Positions 43,190 to 52,408 of a stretch of 52,635 nucleotides of DNA are shown here, in pieces. The notes beneath the pieces are model-generated. The model saw only the letters and a list, made by a program, of their open reading frames with translations. It ran no database searches and was not told where the DNA came from. A program made the position numbers and the translations under genes. Source of the stretch: Candidatus Bacteroides pullicola. Its GTDB lineage: Bacteria; Bacteroidota; Bacteroidia; Bacteroidales; Bacteroidaceae. Each line of letters begins with the position of its first letter. The stretch's first letter is position 1. Location of the stretch: contig DXCV01000022.1 in NCBI GenBank assembly GCA_019115825.1, positions 1-52,635 on the forward strand. Reading direction: 5' to 3'.

Positions 43190-44170
43190 ATGAAACAAAC
43201 AACCATTATCACCTTCTGCCTCGCCGCCCTCCTCGCCGCGTGTAGCAGCAAACCCAAGCAGCAGCCCGTCACGGAAGATGCTGCTGCGCAAGACACCGCC
43301 GTGCCCGCTCTTGTGGTGAACGGTACGCAGTTGATGAACAGTCGGGGCGACACAGTTGTCCTCCATGGCGTCAGCTACGGCTGGCACCAATTCTGGCCGC
43401 GCTTCTACAATGCCTCTTCTGCCGAATGGCTCATCAAGGACTGGGGCGCACAAGTGCTCCGTGCCTCCATGGGCGTGGAACTGGAAGGCGCTTACATTGA
43501 CAATCCCGAGTTGGGCGTGCAGTGTGTGCAGACTGTGGTGGATGCCGCCATTGCCCATGACGCCTACGTCATCATCGACTGGCACAGCCACGGCATCCGC
43601 ACCGAAGAGGCCAAGGGCTTCTTCACGCAGATGGCCACCCGCTACAAGGGCGTGCCCAACGTCATCTATGAAATCTTCAACGAACCCGTCGAGGATTCTT
43701 GGGAAGCCGTGAAAGCCTATTCCGAGGAAGTCATCAAGGCCATACGCGCCGTCGAGCCGGATGCCGTCATCCTTGTGGGCTGTCCCCATTGGGACCAGGA
43801 CATCCACCTCGCTGCCGACGACCCCATCAAGGGGCAGAAGAACCTGATGTACACCCTCCACTTCTATGCCGCCACCCATGGACAATGGTTGCGCGACCGT
43901 GCCGACTATGCCCTTGGCAAAGGCTTGCCCCTCTTCGTATCCGAATGTGCAGGCATGGAGGCTTCCGGAGACGGGCCTATCAATCCCGAAGAATGGGGGC
44001 GTTGGGTGGACTGGATGGACCAGCGTGCCATCAGTTGGGCGGCATGGTCTATCTCGGACAAAGACGAGACGTGCTCCATGCTCTTTCCCAAGGCTTCCTC
44101 AGAAGGAAACTGGCAAGAGGATGATGTGAAAGAGTGGGGACATATCGTGCGTGCCGAGCTGAAAGAATAG
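43190..44170 (+). CDS. Glycoside hydrolase family 5 lipoprotein (cellulase-type)
   Basis: This 326-aa surface lipoprotein has its lipobox Cys at residue 18 (LLAAC). The mature part is a GH5 (beta/alpha)8 barrel. The acid/base is E165 in EIFNEPVED and the nucleophile is E252 in PLFVSECAG; the conserved RASMGVE and DWHSHG segments are also present. It probably cuts a beta-1,4-glucan, mannan or similar chain outside the cell. It stands directly before the SusC/SusD genes, so it likely belongs to that polysaccharide utilisation locus, although the promoter at 44278 could separate it from them. Confidence 0.92.
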   Translation: MKQTTIITFCLAALLAACSSKPKQQPVTEDAAAQDTAVPALVVNGTQLMNSRGDTVVLHGVSYGWHQFWPRFYNASSAEWLIKDWGAQVLRASMGVELEGAYIDNPELGVQCVQTVVDAAIAHDAYVIIDWHSHGIRTEEAKGFFTQMATRYKGVPNVIYEIFNEPVEDSWEAVKAYSEEVIKAIRAVEPDAVILVGCPHWDQDIHLAADDPIKGQKNLMYTLHFYAATHGQWLRDRADYALGKGLPLFVSECAGMEASGDGPINPEEWGRWVDWMDQRAISWAAWSISDKDETCSMLFPKASSEGNWQEDDVKEWGHIVRAELKE

Positions 44171-44277
44171 GAGTTCCCAAGAAGTTATATGACAGGATAA
44201 AGGTATGAAATGTATCAAAAATAGGGATAGTATCGTTTTTTGATAAAATAGTGTAATCTGCGTATGTAATATTCCTG

Positions 44278-44285
44278 TAATTTTG
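44278..44285 (+). promoter_or_regulatory. -7 promoter element of the susCD unit
   Basis: TAATTTTG matches TAnnTTTG, 177 bp upstream of the SusC start (44463). This leaves a long untranslated leader with no other feature recognised. Confidence 0.55.
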
Positions 44286-44462
44286 TCCCTCGGATTTATG
44301 AATAAAAAATGCGAAATAAATAATGTAGAACCTTTAAAAACTGATTGCTTATGAGAAAGGAATAATGCCATGTAACAACAAACTATCAATTACTAACTCA
44401 AGTGTAAAGGGTCGCACATGCAGTTTGTGGCCCCCAATTATCAATCTAAGGAAAATACAAGT

Positions 44463-47400
44463 ATGAATTTGAATTTTAGAAAGACGATGCTGCTTGCCGG
44501 TGTATGTTCAGTCTTCTCTATGGGCTACACACCGCAACTGTTCGCCGCATCTGCTGTAGATGTAGTGGAGGCCGTGCAGCAGGCCAAGAAAATCACAGGT
44601 GTCATTCGCGATGCCATGGGACCGGTCATTGGTGCCAACATTTTGATTAAAGGTACAACCAAAGGTGTCATCACGGACATTGACGGTAATTTCTCCCTCG
44701 AAGTAGAGCCGGGTGCCACGTTGGTGATTTCCTACATCGGTTATACCTCTCAGGAAATCGTCATCGGTGCGGAGAATCACTACGAAGTGACCTTGTCCGA
44801 GGACACGGAAATGCTGGAAGAAGTTGTTGTTGTAGGTTACGGTGTCCAGAAGAAGAAACTGGTGACCGGTGCAACGGTAGAAGTAAAGGGCGACGATGTG
44901 GCCAAACTGAATACCACGAATGCCTTGGGCGCTCTGCAAAGCCAGTCTCCCGGTGTGAACATCGCTACCATTTCCGGTCAGCCGGGTGATGGATTTAAGG
45001 TAAACATCCGTGGTGCCGGTACGAATGGCAATACTGCTCCTATCTATGTTATTGACGGCGTGGCCGGTGGCGATATCAATTCGCTGAACCCTGCCGACAT
45101 CGAACGTATCGACGTATTGAAGGACGCTGCCTCCTGCGCCATCTACGGTGCACGTGCAGCCAACGGCGTTATCTTGATTACCACGAAGCAAGGTAAGGAA
45201 GGCAAGATTTCTGTCAGCTATGACGGTAATATCGGTTGGCAGAATGTCTATCGTATGCCCGAACTGCTGAATGCCAGACAGTATATGGAAGTCATGGATA
45301 TGGTTGTGTTCAACAGCGGTGGTTCTCCTTACGACTGGTCCAGATTCATTGATGCCGATTTACTGGAAGCTTATCAGAACGGTAGCAATCCCGGTACAAA
45401 CTGGCTGGACGCCATTCGCAACAAGAACGCTGTAGTTACGAACCATGCCCTCAACATCGCAGGTGGTTCTGAATTCTCCAAGTTCTCCACAGGCTTGGGC
45501 TATCAGTATCAAGATGGTACATTGGGTGAGCCTGCTACTTCCAATTTCCGCCGCTTTACCTTCCGTTTGAACTCCGAGCATGTGTTGTGGCGTAAGGGAG
45601 ATATGGATATCATCAAGGTGGGTGAGAATGTGTACTACCAGCATCGTCAAAACAAGGGTGTCCAAATTGGTAATCAATACTCCAACGATATCTCCAATAT
45701 GTTGCGTGCCAACCCGTTGATTCCTATCTACAATGAGAATGGCGATTACTTCATGTATGACGATTTGAGAAATTCAGGTACAGAAGGTTGGTTCAACTAC
45801 AACTCCTACTCCAGCAACCCCATTGCGAACATGGTATACAGCCAGGGCGGTAACAACAAGAGCAAGAGCTTCAACCTGAGCGCTGTCGGTTATTTGGAGA
45901 TTCAGCCCATCAAGGGCCTGGTTTATAGAGGCCAAGTCAGCTACAAGCAATATTCCAATTCCTGGAAAGCCTATCTGCCCGAATACAAAATCAACGATTC
46001 CGGTAACTACAGAGCTACCGACCAGATTAATCAGAATATGCAGATGGGATGGAACTGGGCTACCACCAATACGTTGAATTACAAGTTTAATGTGGCAGAA
46101 AAGCACGATTTCGACATCTTGGTAGGTACGGAGTATTCTCGCGAAGGCTTCGATATGGGTGAATACATGTCTGCCCAGGCTTCCGGTAATATCTTCGGTG
46201 ATTTTGCCCACGCTTATTTCGACAATGCCACGGGACGTAATGATGCCGTTGTTTCCGGTTATCCGACGGACGACCACGCTTTGATGTCTTACTTCGGTCG
46301 TGTCAACTATAACTTCAAGGAAACATACATGTTCTCTGCTATCATGCGTGCGGACGGTTCTTCCAACTTCGCCAAGGGTAGTCGTTGGGGTTACTTCCCC
46401 TCTTTCTCTGCAGGTTGGGTAGTTAGCAACGAGGCCTTCATGGAAGGTACGCAGAATTGGCTGGATTTCTTGAAGATCCGTGCAAGCTGGGGACAGAACG
46501 GTAACGAAGGCATCGGTGCTTTCAACTATCTGTCTACTTTTACATTTGGTGCTTCCGGAATGTACTCTTTCGACAATAACAAGAATGGTGGTTCGCAGGG
46601 TGGATATCCTACCCGTCTGGCTAATGAAGACTTGACTTGGGAGACTTCCGAGCAGATGGACTTCGGTCTGGATGCACGCTTCTTGGCCGGCAGACTGGGC
46701 TTAACGTTCGACTGGTATCAGAAGAAGACGAAAGACCTGTTGGTTGCTGTTCCGGTGGCTGCCACGACCGGCTTTACGACAAGAACTGCCAATGCCGGTA
46801 CCGTAAAGAATACGGGTATTGAAATTGCCCTCAACTGGAACGACAAGATTGGCGAGGACTTCTCTTATGGTGTGAACCTGAACATGTCCCACAACAAGAA
46901 CGAAGTGACTGAGGTGAACAATGAAAACCACTATATCGAAGGTGGTAGCGACAACCTCTCCCAAAACACGGGTTACATGGCTCGCATGCAGGAGGGCTTC
47001 CCCATCGGTTATTTCTATGGTTACAAGACGGAAGGCGTCATGCAAAACCTGGCCGATGTGCAGGCATATTTGGACAAGAATTGCGGTGGCAATGCTGCCA
47101 ACTCCTTGCAGGGCACCAGCATTCAGCCGGGCGACTTGAAGTTTGTCGATGTGAACGGCGACGGTGTCATCAATACGGCTGATAAGACCAACCTCGGTGA
47201 CCCGCATCCTGACTTCACGATGGGTCTCAGCCTGAACTTCGAGTACAAGGGCTTCGACTTGAACATCACGACTTACGGCGCATTTGGCCAGCAGGTGGCT
47301 CGTTCTTATCGTAAGTTCACGGACGGTCAGTTCGAAAACTACACTACTGAGGTATATGACTACTGGCACGGTGAAGGCACTTCCAACAAGTATCCGCGTC

Positions 47401-47708
47401 TGACCGCCGGTAACGTGGGTGCCAACTGGCAGAACATTTCTGATATTTATGTGGAAGATGCAAGTTACTTCCGTATGCAGAACCTGACCATCGGTTACGA
47501 TTTCAAGAGACTGTGGAAGAGCGCACCTTTCAATCAGTTGCGTGTCTACTTCGCTGCCCAAAACCTCTTCACCATCACCGGCTACAAAGGCATGGATCCT
47601 GAAAACGGTATGGCACTGGACAGCGCAGAACCTTGGGTAACGGGCGTGGATGTAGGTAACTATCCTTCTCCCAGAACGTACATGGTGGGTGTTAATGTTA
47701 AATTCTAA
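44463..47708 (+). CDS. SusC/RagA family TonB-linked outer-membrane protein
   Basis: This 1081-aa (from ATG 44463) SusC-type transporter imports oligosaccharides through the outer membrane with energy from TonB. After a signal peptide comes the carboxypeptidase-regulatory-like domain (ITGVIRDAMGPVIGANILI), then the TonB box region and plug with LEEVVVVGYGVQKKK, YVIDGVAGGDINSLNPADIE and AASCAIYGARAANGVILIT. A 22-stranded-type barrel follows, ending YMVGVNVKF. The partner SusD gene follows 14 bp after it. No sigma/anti-sigma pair or hybrid two-component regulator is nearby. The substrate would be the glycan cut by the GH5 enzyme. Confidence 0.96.
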   Translation: MNLNFRKTMLLAGVCSVFSMGYTPQLFAASAVDVVEAVQQAKKITGVIRDAMGPVIGANILIKGTTKGVITDIDGNFSLEVEPGATLVISYIGYTSQEIVIGAENHYEVTLSEDTEMLEEVVVVGYGVQKKKLVTGATVEVKGDDVAKLNTTNALGALQSQSPGVNIATISGQPGDGFKVNIRGAGTNGNTAPIYVIDGVAGGDINSLNPADIERIDVLKDAASCAIYGARAANGVILITTKQGKEGKISVSYDGNIGWQNVYRMPELLNARQYMEVMDMVVFNSGGSPYDWSRFIDADLLEAYQNGSNPGTNWLDAIRNKNAVVTNHALNIAGGSEFSKFSTGLGYQYQDGTLGEPATSNFRRFTFRLNSEHVLWRKGDMDIIKVGENVYYQHRQNKGVQIGNQYSNDISNMLRANPLIPIYNENGDYFMYDDLRNSGTEGWFNYNSYSSNPIANMVYSQGGNNKSKSFNLSAVGYLEIQPIKGLVYRGQVSYKQYSNSWKAYLPEYKINDSGNYRATDQINQNMQMGWNWATTNTLNYKFNVAEKHDFDILVGTEYSREGFDMGEYMSAQASGNIFGDFAHAYFDNATGRNDAVVSGYPTDDHALMSYFGRVNYNFKETYMFSAIMRADGSSNFAKGSRWGYFPSFSAGWVVSNEAFMEGTQNWLDFLKIRASWGQNGNEGIGAFNYLSTFTFGASGMYSFDNNKNGGSQGGYPTRLANEDLTWETSEQMDFGLDARFLAGRLGLTFDWYQKKTKDLLVAVPVAATTGFTTRTANAGTVKNTGIEIALNWNDKIGEDFSYGVNLNMSHNKNEVTEVNNENHYIEGGSDNLSQNTGYMARMQEGFPIGYFYGYKTEGVMQNLADVQAYLDKNCGGNAANSLQGTSIQPGDLKFVDVNGDGVINTADKTNLGDPHPDFTMGLSLNFEYKGFDLNITTYGAFGQQVARSYRKFTDGQFENYTTEVYDYWHGEGTSNKYPRLTAGNVGANWQNISDIYVEDASYFRMQNLTIGYDFKRLWKSAPFNQLRVYFAAQNLFTITGYKGMDPENGMALDSAEPWVTGVDVGNYPSPRTYMVGVNVKF

Positions 47709-47722
47709 AATAGGAGCATACA

Positions 47723-49480
47723 ATGAAAAAGATAAAATATTTCCTGGGTGCAGCATTGATGACTACGGTGGGGCTTGCCTCGTGTACATTGGATGCTGTC
47801 AATTATACCGAAATGACTTCCGAGAACTATCCTGCAACAACGGATGATCTCAACCAGGCATTGGTAGGTGTTTACCAAAACTTGAATAAAGTGAACGCTA
47901 ATCCGCAAATGTCTTTCTTCTACATTTCCATGTTGGCCAGTGATGATAACCTGGGCGGTGGCGGTGCGAACGATAAACTGATGCAGGCTGTTGACTTGCT
48001 GTGTAACTACCAGCAGGACATGACCCGCCAGTTCTGGATTGACAGATATGAAGGCATTGACCGTGCAAATCGTGTAATTAATGCCATCCCGAACGTAGAA
48101 GGAGACGAAGCTACATTGAACAGCATCGAAGGCGAAGCTAAGTTTATGCGAGCTTTCTTCTATTATGAATTGTGCTCCCAGTATGGCGTGGTGCCTTTGT
48201 ATTTGGCTCCAACTTCCGATTTGATTGCCCCGACAACAGCTGCTGCCACTTGGGGACAAATCCTGCAAGATTTGCGGGATGCCTCAGACTTGATGCCGGC
48301 AGAGCGCCGTACGAATGGCCATGTGGATAAGTATGCTGCCGAGGCCATGTTGGGTCGTGCCTGGTTGTTCTACACCGGCATGTACTGCAACGGTGAGACC
48401 TTGGCTGACTTGACCAGCACCAATTACAACCCGTTGACTTCAGTAGACCTGCCCGATGGCACTACGCTGACCAAGCAGGATGTAATCGGTTATATTGATG
48501 ACTGTGTGGCTAATTCCGGTTACTCGTTGGTAGAGAGCGACTACCGTAATTTGTGGGCTTACACGAATAGGTTCACGGTGGAAGATTATGAGTACACGGC
48601 CGGCCAAGGATTGAAGTGGGTAGAGGATGACAATGCCGTCAATCCGGAATCCATGTTCGCCATCAAGTTTAATAAATTGGCAGACTGGCAGACCACGATT
48701 GGTTATGCCAATGGCTACGCCCTGCATTTCGGTATGCGCGGCGGTCAGGCCTACGAGAATACTTTCCCCTTCGGCCAAGGTTGGGGTGCCGGCCCGGTGG
48801 CTCCCAATTTGGTAACTGACTGGGAGGCTGCTGAACCGAGCGATATGAGACGCGATGCTTCCATTCAGGATGTCAACGAGTTGCAGGCTTATACACGTGG
48901 TGGTTGGGCTGACTTTATTCAGGAGACTGATTATTACAATAAGAAACAAAGTCCTATCACAGCTATCAAGGATGACGGTACCTATACATGCTGCTTTGAG
49001 AATCTGATGTATGGCACAGACGGCTGGACACAGGGTTCCGAAAACTTCCAGTTGAACAGCATTCACGACCTCGTTTTGATACGTTTTGCTGATGTCTTGT
49101 TGATGCAATCCGAATTGAAAGAAGATGTTTCCGGTATCAACCGTGTGCGTGCCCGTGTCGGACTTCAACCGATTGCCGCTTATTCCTTGGAAGCTCTTCA
49201 GAACGAACGTCGTTGGGAGTTGGCTTTCGAAGGAGTGCGATGGAATGATATCCGTCGTTGGCATATCGCAGCTGCGGCTCTTGACCGTCAGTTGAACCAG
49301 CCTGTTTATGAACTGGGATTACCTTCTGTCAATGATGCGCACAACGGCGGTTATTCTGCCAGATATAACGCCACGGCAGGCTTCTTCAAGATTCCTGAAG
49401 GCGAAATATCGTTGAGCAACGGCACGTTGACCCAGAATGCCGGCTGGACGGATGCAAGCAGTGAATACGGCACTTGGTAA
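47723..49480 (+). CDS. RagB/SusD family nutrient-uptake lipoprotein
   Basis: This 585-aa lipoprotein (lipobox Cys 21 in GLASC) is the SusD-like lid that captures oligosaccharides over the SusC channel. Family features are TPR-like helices in the N-terminal half (FMRAFFYYELCSQYGVVPLYL) and the C-terminal LVLIRFADVLLMQSE and RRWELAFEGVRWNDIRRW segments. It is encoded 14 bp after its SusC partner and 32 bp before a surface lipoprotein gene. Confidence 0.96.
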   Translation: MKKIKYFLGAALMTTVGLASCTLDAVNYTEMTSENYPATTDDLNQALVGVYQNLNKVNANPQMSFFYISMLASDDNLGGGGANDKLMQAVDLLCNYQQDMTRQFWIDRYEGIDRANRVINAIPNVEGDEATLNSIEGEAKFMRAFFYYELCSQYGVVPLYLAPTSDLIAPTTAAATWGQILQDLRDASDLMPAERRTNGHVDKYAAEAMLGRAWLFYTGMYCNGETLADLTSTNYNPLTSVDLPDGTTLTKQDVIGYIDDCVANSGYSLVESDYRNLWAYTNRFTVEDYEYTAGQGLKWVEDDNAVNPESMFAIKFNKLADWQTTIGYANGYALHFGMRGGQAYENTFPFGQGWGAGPVAPNLVTDWEAAEPSDMRRDASIQDVNELQAYTRGGWADFIQETDYYNKKQSPITAIKDDGTYTCCFENLMYGTDGWTQGSENFQLNSIHDLVLIRFADVLLMQSELKEDVSGINRVRARVGLQPIAAYSLEALQNERRWELAFEGVRWNDIRRWHIAAAALDRQLNQPVYELGLPSVNDAHNGGYSARYNATAGFFKIPEGEISLSNGTLTQNAGWTDASSEYGTW

Positions 49481-49512
49481 TCATTATTTAGTAACATTAA
49501 AACGCAAGAATT

Positions 49513-50694
49513 ATGAAGTTTAAACCATTATATGCACTGATGCTTTCAATGGGAGCGTTGTTTGCATCGTGCGATCCGAGTATAGTTGACGGGCCTTCTG
49601 AATGGTCTACGATTGCTGCCGAAGATCTCCAGCTGACGGCAACGCCTGTGGTGGTCGACGGATTGAATGGCAATAGAATCGTAGTGGAAAATAAGTCTCA
49701 GATTAATTCTCAGTGGGTTACTTCCCAGTTGATTGAAGGCCAGGTGGTAAATTCATTCTCTGAGGGTGAGGTTTATGTGACACAGTTAGGCCAGCAAAAC
49801 ATCACATTCAGAGGATTTAATGGCAGCGAAATAGTGGAGCGCGCCATGACGGTGCAGGTGGATACCATTGATTATATCACAGACGCTATTAAGAACCGCC
49901 TGTGTATCCAAGAAGGTAACAGTAATGTCCCTCAGTATTTTGGTGTTTACTTTGATGAGGATTTGATTGTTTTTGAACAGGCTATGTCTGAAGACGGTCA
50001 AGGTGGTAATACGATTACTGTCGTTTCTAATCCCAATCCTGTGCTGTGTACTTTTAGATGGGGTACGGCAACCATGGATACGAATGTAGGCACTATTACT
50101 ACTTATGCTTTGGGTGATGATATGGATTTCACGGTTGAAATCCTGACGGCCGGCGGTGTCACAAAAACGTACAACTTAGGCTCTTTCAGCGCAGAAGTTT
50201 ATACGCAGTTGCCTGCGGCTATCACGCAGTTGACTGGTTGGCATCCTGAAACTGCGCCTACCGCTACAAAGACTTGGAAGTTCTCAGAGGATGGTAAACA
50301 GTGGGGTAATGGTAACTATGGTGACAAGACCGCTTCGTGGTGGACAACTACCATTGCTTCTCAAGGCGGTTCTACCGGTACAATGACTTTCGACTTTGCT
50401 ACAAAGACCTTGACCACTACGATTGATGATCCCAGCAAGGATGTAGGAAATGCTGCAGGTGTGGGATCATTCGATTTGGATTTCAGTACCGCGTCGGGCA
50501 ATATCATTTGCACCTTGCGTACTTCTGGCGATGCCAATGTGCCGTATCCGATGTTGATTAACGAGTCTAATGTAGTGACACATACATTCCAAGTGGTTAC
50601 TTTGAATGATGCAGAACTGTGGCTCTGTGCTCAGCATACAGATCCGAGCAATACGGAAGGTACCTTCTGGCACTTTGTTCCTGTTGAAGAGTAA
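49513..50694 (+). CDS. Surface lipoprotein of the polysaccharide utilisation locus (SusE/SusF position)
   Basis: This 393-aa lipoprotein has its lipobox Cys at residue 20 (ALFASC). The mature part is rich in beta-strands and aromatic residues, and appears to be built of Ig-like or carbohydrate-binding modules (SEWSTIAAEDLQLTATPVVV, then WKFSEDGKQWGNGNYGDKTASWW). It follows SusC and SusD in the position of a surface glycan-binding protein. No catalytic motif is visible. Glycan binding is inferred from position and type only. Confidence 0.82.
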   Translation: MKFKPLYALMLSMGALFASCDPSIVDGPSEWSTIAAEDLQLTATPVVVDGLNGNRIVVENKSQINSQWVTSQLIEGQVVNSFSEGEVYVTQLGQQNITFRGFNGSEIVERAMTVQVDTIDYITDAIKNRLCIQEGNSNVPQYFGVYFDEDLIVFEQAMSEDGQGGNTITVVSNPNPVLCTFRWGTATMDTNVGTITTYALGDDMDFTVEILTAGGVTKTYNLGSFSAEVYTQLPAAITQLTGWHPETAPTATKTWKFSEDGKQWGNGNYGDKTASWWTTTIASQGGSTGTMTFDFATKTLTTTIDDPSKDVGNAAGVGSFDLDFSTASGNIICTLRTSGDANVPYPMLINESNVVTHTFQVVTLNDAELWLCAQHTDPSNTEGTFWHFVPVEE

Positions 50695-50723
50695 GACTAA
50701 ATTAGTTTAGGTATAAAATGGAA

Positions 50724-50755
50724 GAGCCGTCTCCTTTGTTGGGGGCGGCTTTTCT
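50724..50755 (+). terminator. Intrinsic terminator of the polysaccharide utilisation locus
   Basis: AGCCGTCTCC (50724-50733) pairs with GGGGGCGGCT (50741-50750, two G-T pairs), followed by TTTCTT, 30 bp after the last gene of the locus. Confidence 0.75.
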
Positions 50756-50828
50756 TGTGGTTTGCAATAGCCCTATCCTCCCGTAGGCACTTATTTTTCT
50801 TCCGTCTGCGGATGGTTTTTCCGTCTTA

Positions 50829-50922
50829 CCTCTCCACTACCTCCCCAATTCCTTTCCACTCTTTCTCCTATTACTTTCCTATTCAGAATAGAGCAAATAG
50901 TGTTCATGTTTAAGGCCGGGAA
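50829..50922 (-). repeat. 11-bp tandem repeat element (family B, copy 2, inverted)
   Basis: Reading the - strand, a block GGCCTTAAACATGA close to that at 24262-24279 is followed by the palindrome CTATT-CTG-AATAG (50879-50891). Five diverged 11-bp units then follow: AATAGGAAAGT, AATAGGAGAAA, GAGTGGAAAGG, AATTGGGGAGG and TAGTGGAGAGG (50883 down to 50829). Confidence 0.65.
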
Positions 50923-51013
50923 TGTGCGGGGATTGGACGGTATAAGTTAAAAGGGGAAAATTTGGGCTTGTTCGATTCCCAGAGGTACCCGTTTCTCCTC
51001 CCTAAACGGATTG

Positions 51014-51096
51014 CTTTCCCTTTGCTTCAAGACTTATTGGGAAAGAGACATGAAAGAGACTTGAAAGAGACTTGAAAGAGACCTGAAAGAGACCTG
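51014..51096 (+). repeat. 11-bp tandem repeat array (family A, locus 3)
   Basis: Five exact-length units AAAGAGACATG, AAAGAGACTTG (twice) and AAAGAGACCTG (twice) fill 51042-51096. CTTTCCC (51014-51020) can pair with GGGAAAG (51039-51045) at the head. The array lies 130 bp upstream of the rplM promoter and in the same gap as family B copy 2. Confidence 0.9.
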
Positions 51097-51203
51097 GAAC
51101 GCAAATTTCGCAAATTACACGAATTTTTTTAGACGCGGATTGTGCGGATGATGCGGATTTGGCTTTGAGACGGCATGGTTGATGCGAAAAAAAACATAAA
51201 ACA

Positions 51204-51234
51204 TTTGTCGTTTGCCGGAAAATCCGTACCTTTG
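51204..51234 (+). promoter_or_regulatory. Promoter of the rplM-rpsI operon
   Basis: The -33 element TTTG (51204-51207) and the -7 element TACCTTTG (51227-51234) are 19 bp apart, a full Bacteroides consensus promoter. Confidence 0.8.
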
Positions 51235-51240
51235 CAAGCC

Positions 51241-51354
51241 GATTATTATCAAAAAAGGATAAGCGATTAATTCATAGCGAGTTAACGGGAGGGTGTCCAA
51301 CCTCGTTGCTCGCGGTGAGAAATTAGTAGTAACAATTTTAAAAACTTTTTTAGA
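51241..51354 (+). promoter_or_regulatory. 5' leader of rplM, possibly structured
   Basis: About 114 nt separate the transcription start from the GTG start of rplM. The part GAGTTAACGGGAGGGTG..CAACCTCGTTGCTCGCGG can fold, as is common for autoregulated ribosomal protein leaders. I cannot assign it to a known leader family. Confidence 0.35.
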
Positions 51355-51816
51355 GTGGATACTTTAAGTTACAAGACCATTTCTGCAAACAAAGCTACGG
51401 TGACGAAAGAATGGGTCATCGTGGATGCCACGGACCAAGTGCTGGGCCGTCTGGGCGCAAAAGTTGCGAAACTGTTGAGAGGAAAGTATAAACCCAACTT
51501 TACCCCTCACGTGGATTGCGGCGATAATGTCATCATTATCAATGCCGACAAAGTGAAAATGACCGGAAACAAGTGGACGGACAAGGTTTACCTGTCTTAC
51601 ACGGGCTATCCCGGCGGACAGCGCGAGATGACTCCCGCCCGCCTGATGGCAAAGCCCAACGGCGAAGACAAATTGCTGAGAAAAGTGGTGAAAGGCATGC
51701 TGCCCAAGAATAAGCTGGGTGCCCAGTTGCTGCGCAACTTGTACGTGTATGCCGGAAGCGAGCACAAACATGCCGCCCAAAGCCCCAAAATGATTGATAT
51801 TAACGCACTTAAATAA
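51355..51816 (+). CDS. rplM: 50S ribosomal protein L13
   Basis: This 153-aa protein is ribosomal protein L13 of the large subunit. Typical segments are WVIVDATDQVLGRLGAKVAKLLRGKYKP, HVDCGDNVIIINADKVKMTGNKW, and the GSEHKHAAQSPKMID end. The start codon is GTG (51355), which is unusual but fits the family N-terminus and the lack of a nearer ATG. It is followed 6 bp later by rpsI, the normal L13-S9 order. Confidence 0.97.
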   Translation: MDTLSYKTISANKATVTKEWVIVDATDQVLGRLGAKVAKLLRGKYKPNFTPHVDCGDNVIIINADKVKMTGNKWTDKVYLSYTGYPGGQREMTPARLMAKPNGEDKLLRKVVKGMLPKNKLGAQLLRNLYVYAGSEHKHAAQSPKMIDINALK

Positions 51817-51822
51817 GAGATA

Positions 51823-52209
51823 ATGGAAGTAGTAAATGCATTAGGCAGACGCAAAAGTGCTATTGCGCGTATTTTCGTGACCGAAGGTACCGGCAAGATT
51901 ACGATTAACAAGAGAGATCTGGCAGAATACTTTCCTTCGAGCATCCTTCAGTATGTAGTAAAGCAGCCGCTGGAAAAGCTGGGTGTGGCCGAGAAGTATG
52001 ACATCAAGGTCAACCTCTGCGGTGGCGGTTTCACAGGACAGTCCCAGGCCCTCCGCTTGGCTATTGCCCGCGCTTTGGTGAAAATCAACCCCGAAGACAA
52101 GGCTGCCCTCCGTGCCGAAGGCTTCATGACGCGTGACCCCCGTGCCGTTGAACGTAAGAAGCCGGGTCGTCCGAAAGCACGTCGCAGATTCCAGTTCAGT
52201 AAGCGTTAA
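51823..52209 (+). CDS. rpsI: 30S ribosomal protein S9
   Basis: This 128-aa protein is S9 of the small subunit. It has the conserved start VNALGRRKSAIARIFVTEGTG, the GGGFTGQSQALRLAIARAL segment and the basic end KKPGRPKARRRFQFSKR, whose tail contacts the P-site tRNA. It is co-transcribed with rplM. Confidence 0.97.
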   Translation: MEVVNALGRRKSAIARIFVTEGTGKITINKRDLAEYFPSSILQYVVKQPLEKLGVAEKYDIKVNLCGGGFTGQSQALRLAIARALVKINPEDKAALRAEGFMTRDPRAVERKKPGRPKARRRFQFSKR

Positions 52210-52408
52210 TCAGTTGCTCAAGTTAATACGTGGACAGGTTAACAAGTTGACGAGGTTTTCCTTGTTGGCAAGTCAACTGATAACTCCGAAGAACTGCATT
52301 ACGTTTAGTATCTAAACTACCGGGACTCTTCCCGACAAGGAGGCTACCCGGCAGTTGGTTCAGAAGAAAACAAAAAAGAAAGTAAACGAATTAAAGAAAC
52401 AAAGAATT
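52210..52408 (+). promoter_or_regulatory. rpsI-rpsB spacer with folded leader
   Basis: This 199-bp spacer has no gene. Near 52316-52361 it can form nested pairings: CTACCGGG with CCCGG further on, and CGGGACTCTTCCCG as an inner hairpin. This looks like a leader for S2 autoregulation, as known for rpsB in other bacteria; the match is by position only. Confidence 0.4.
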
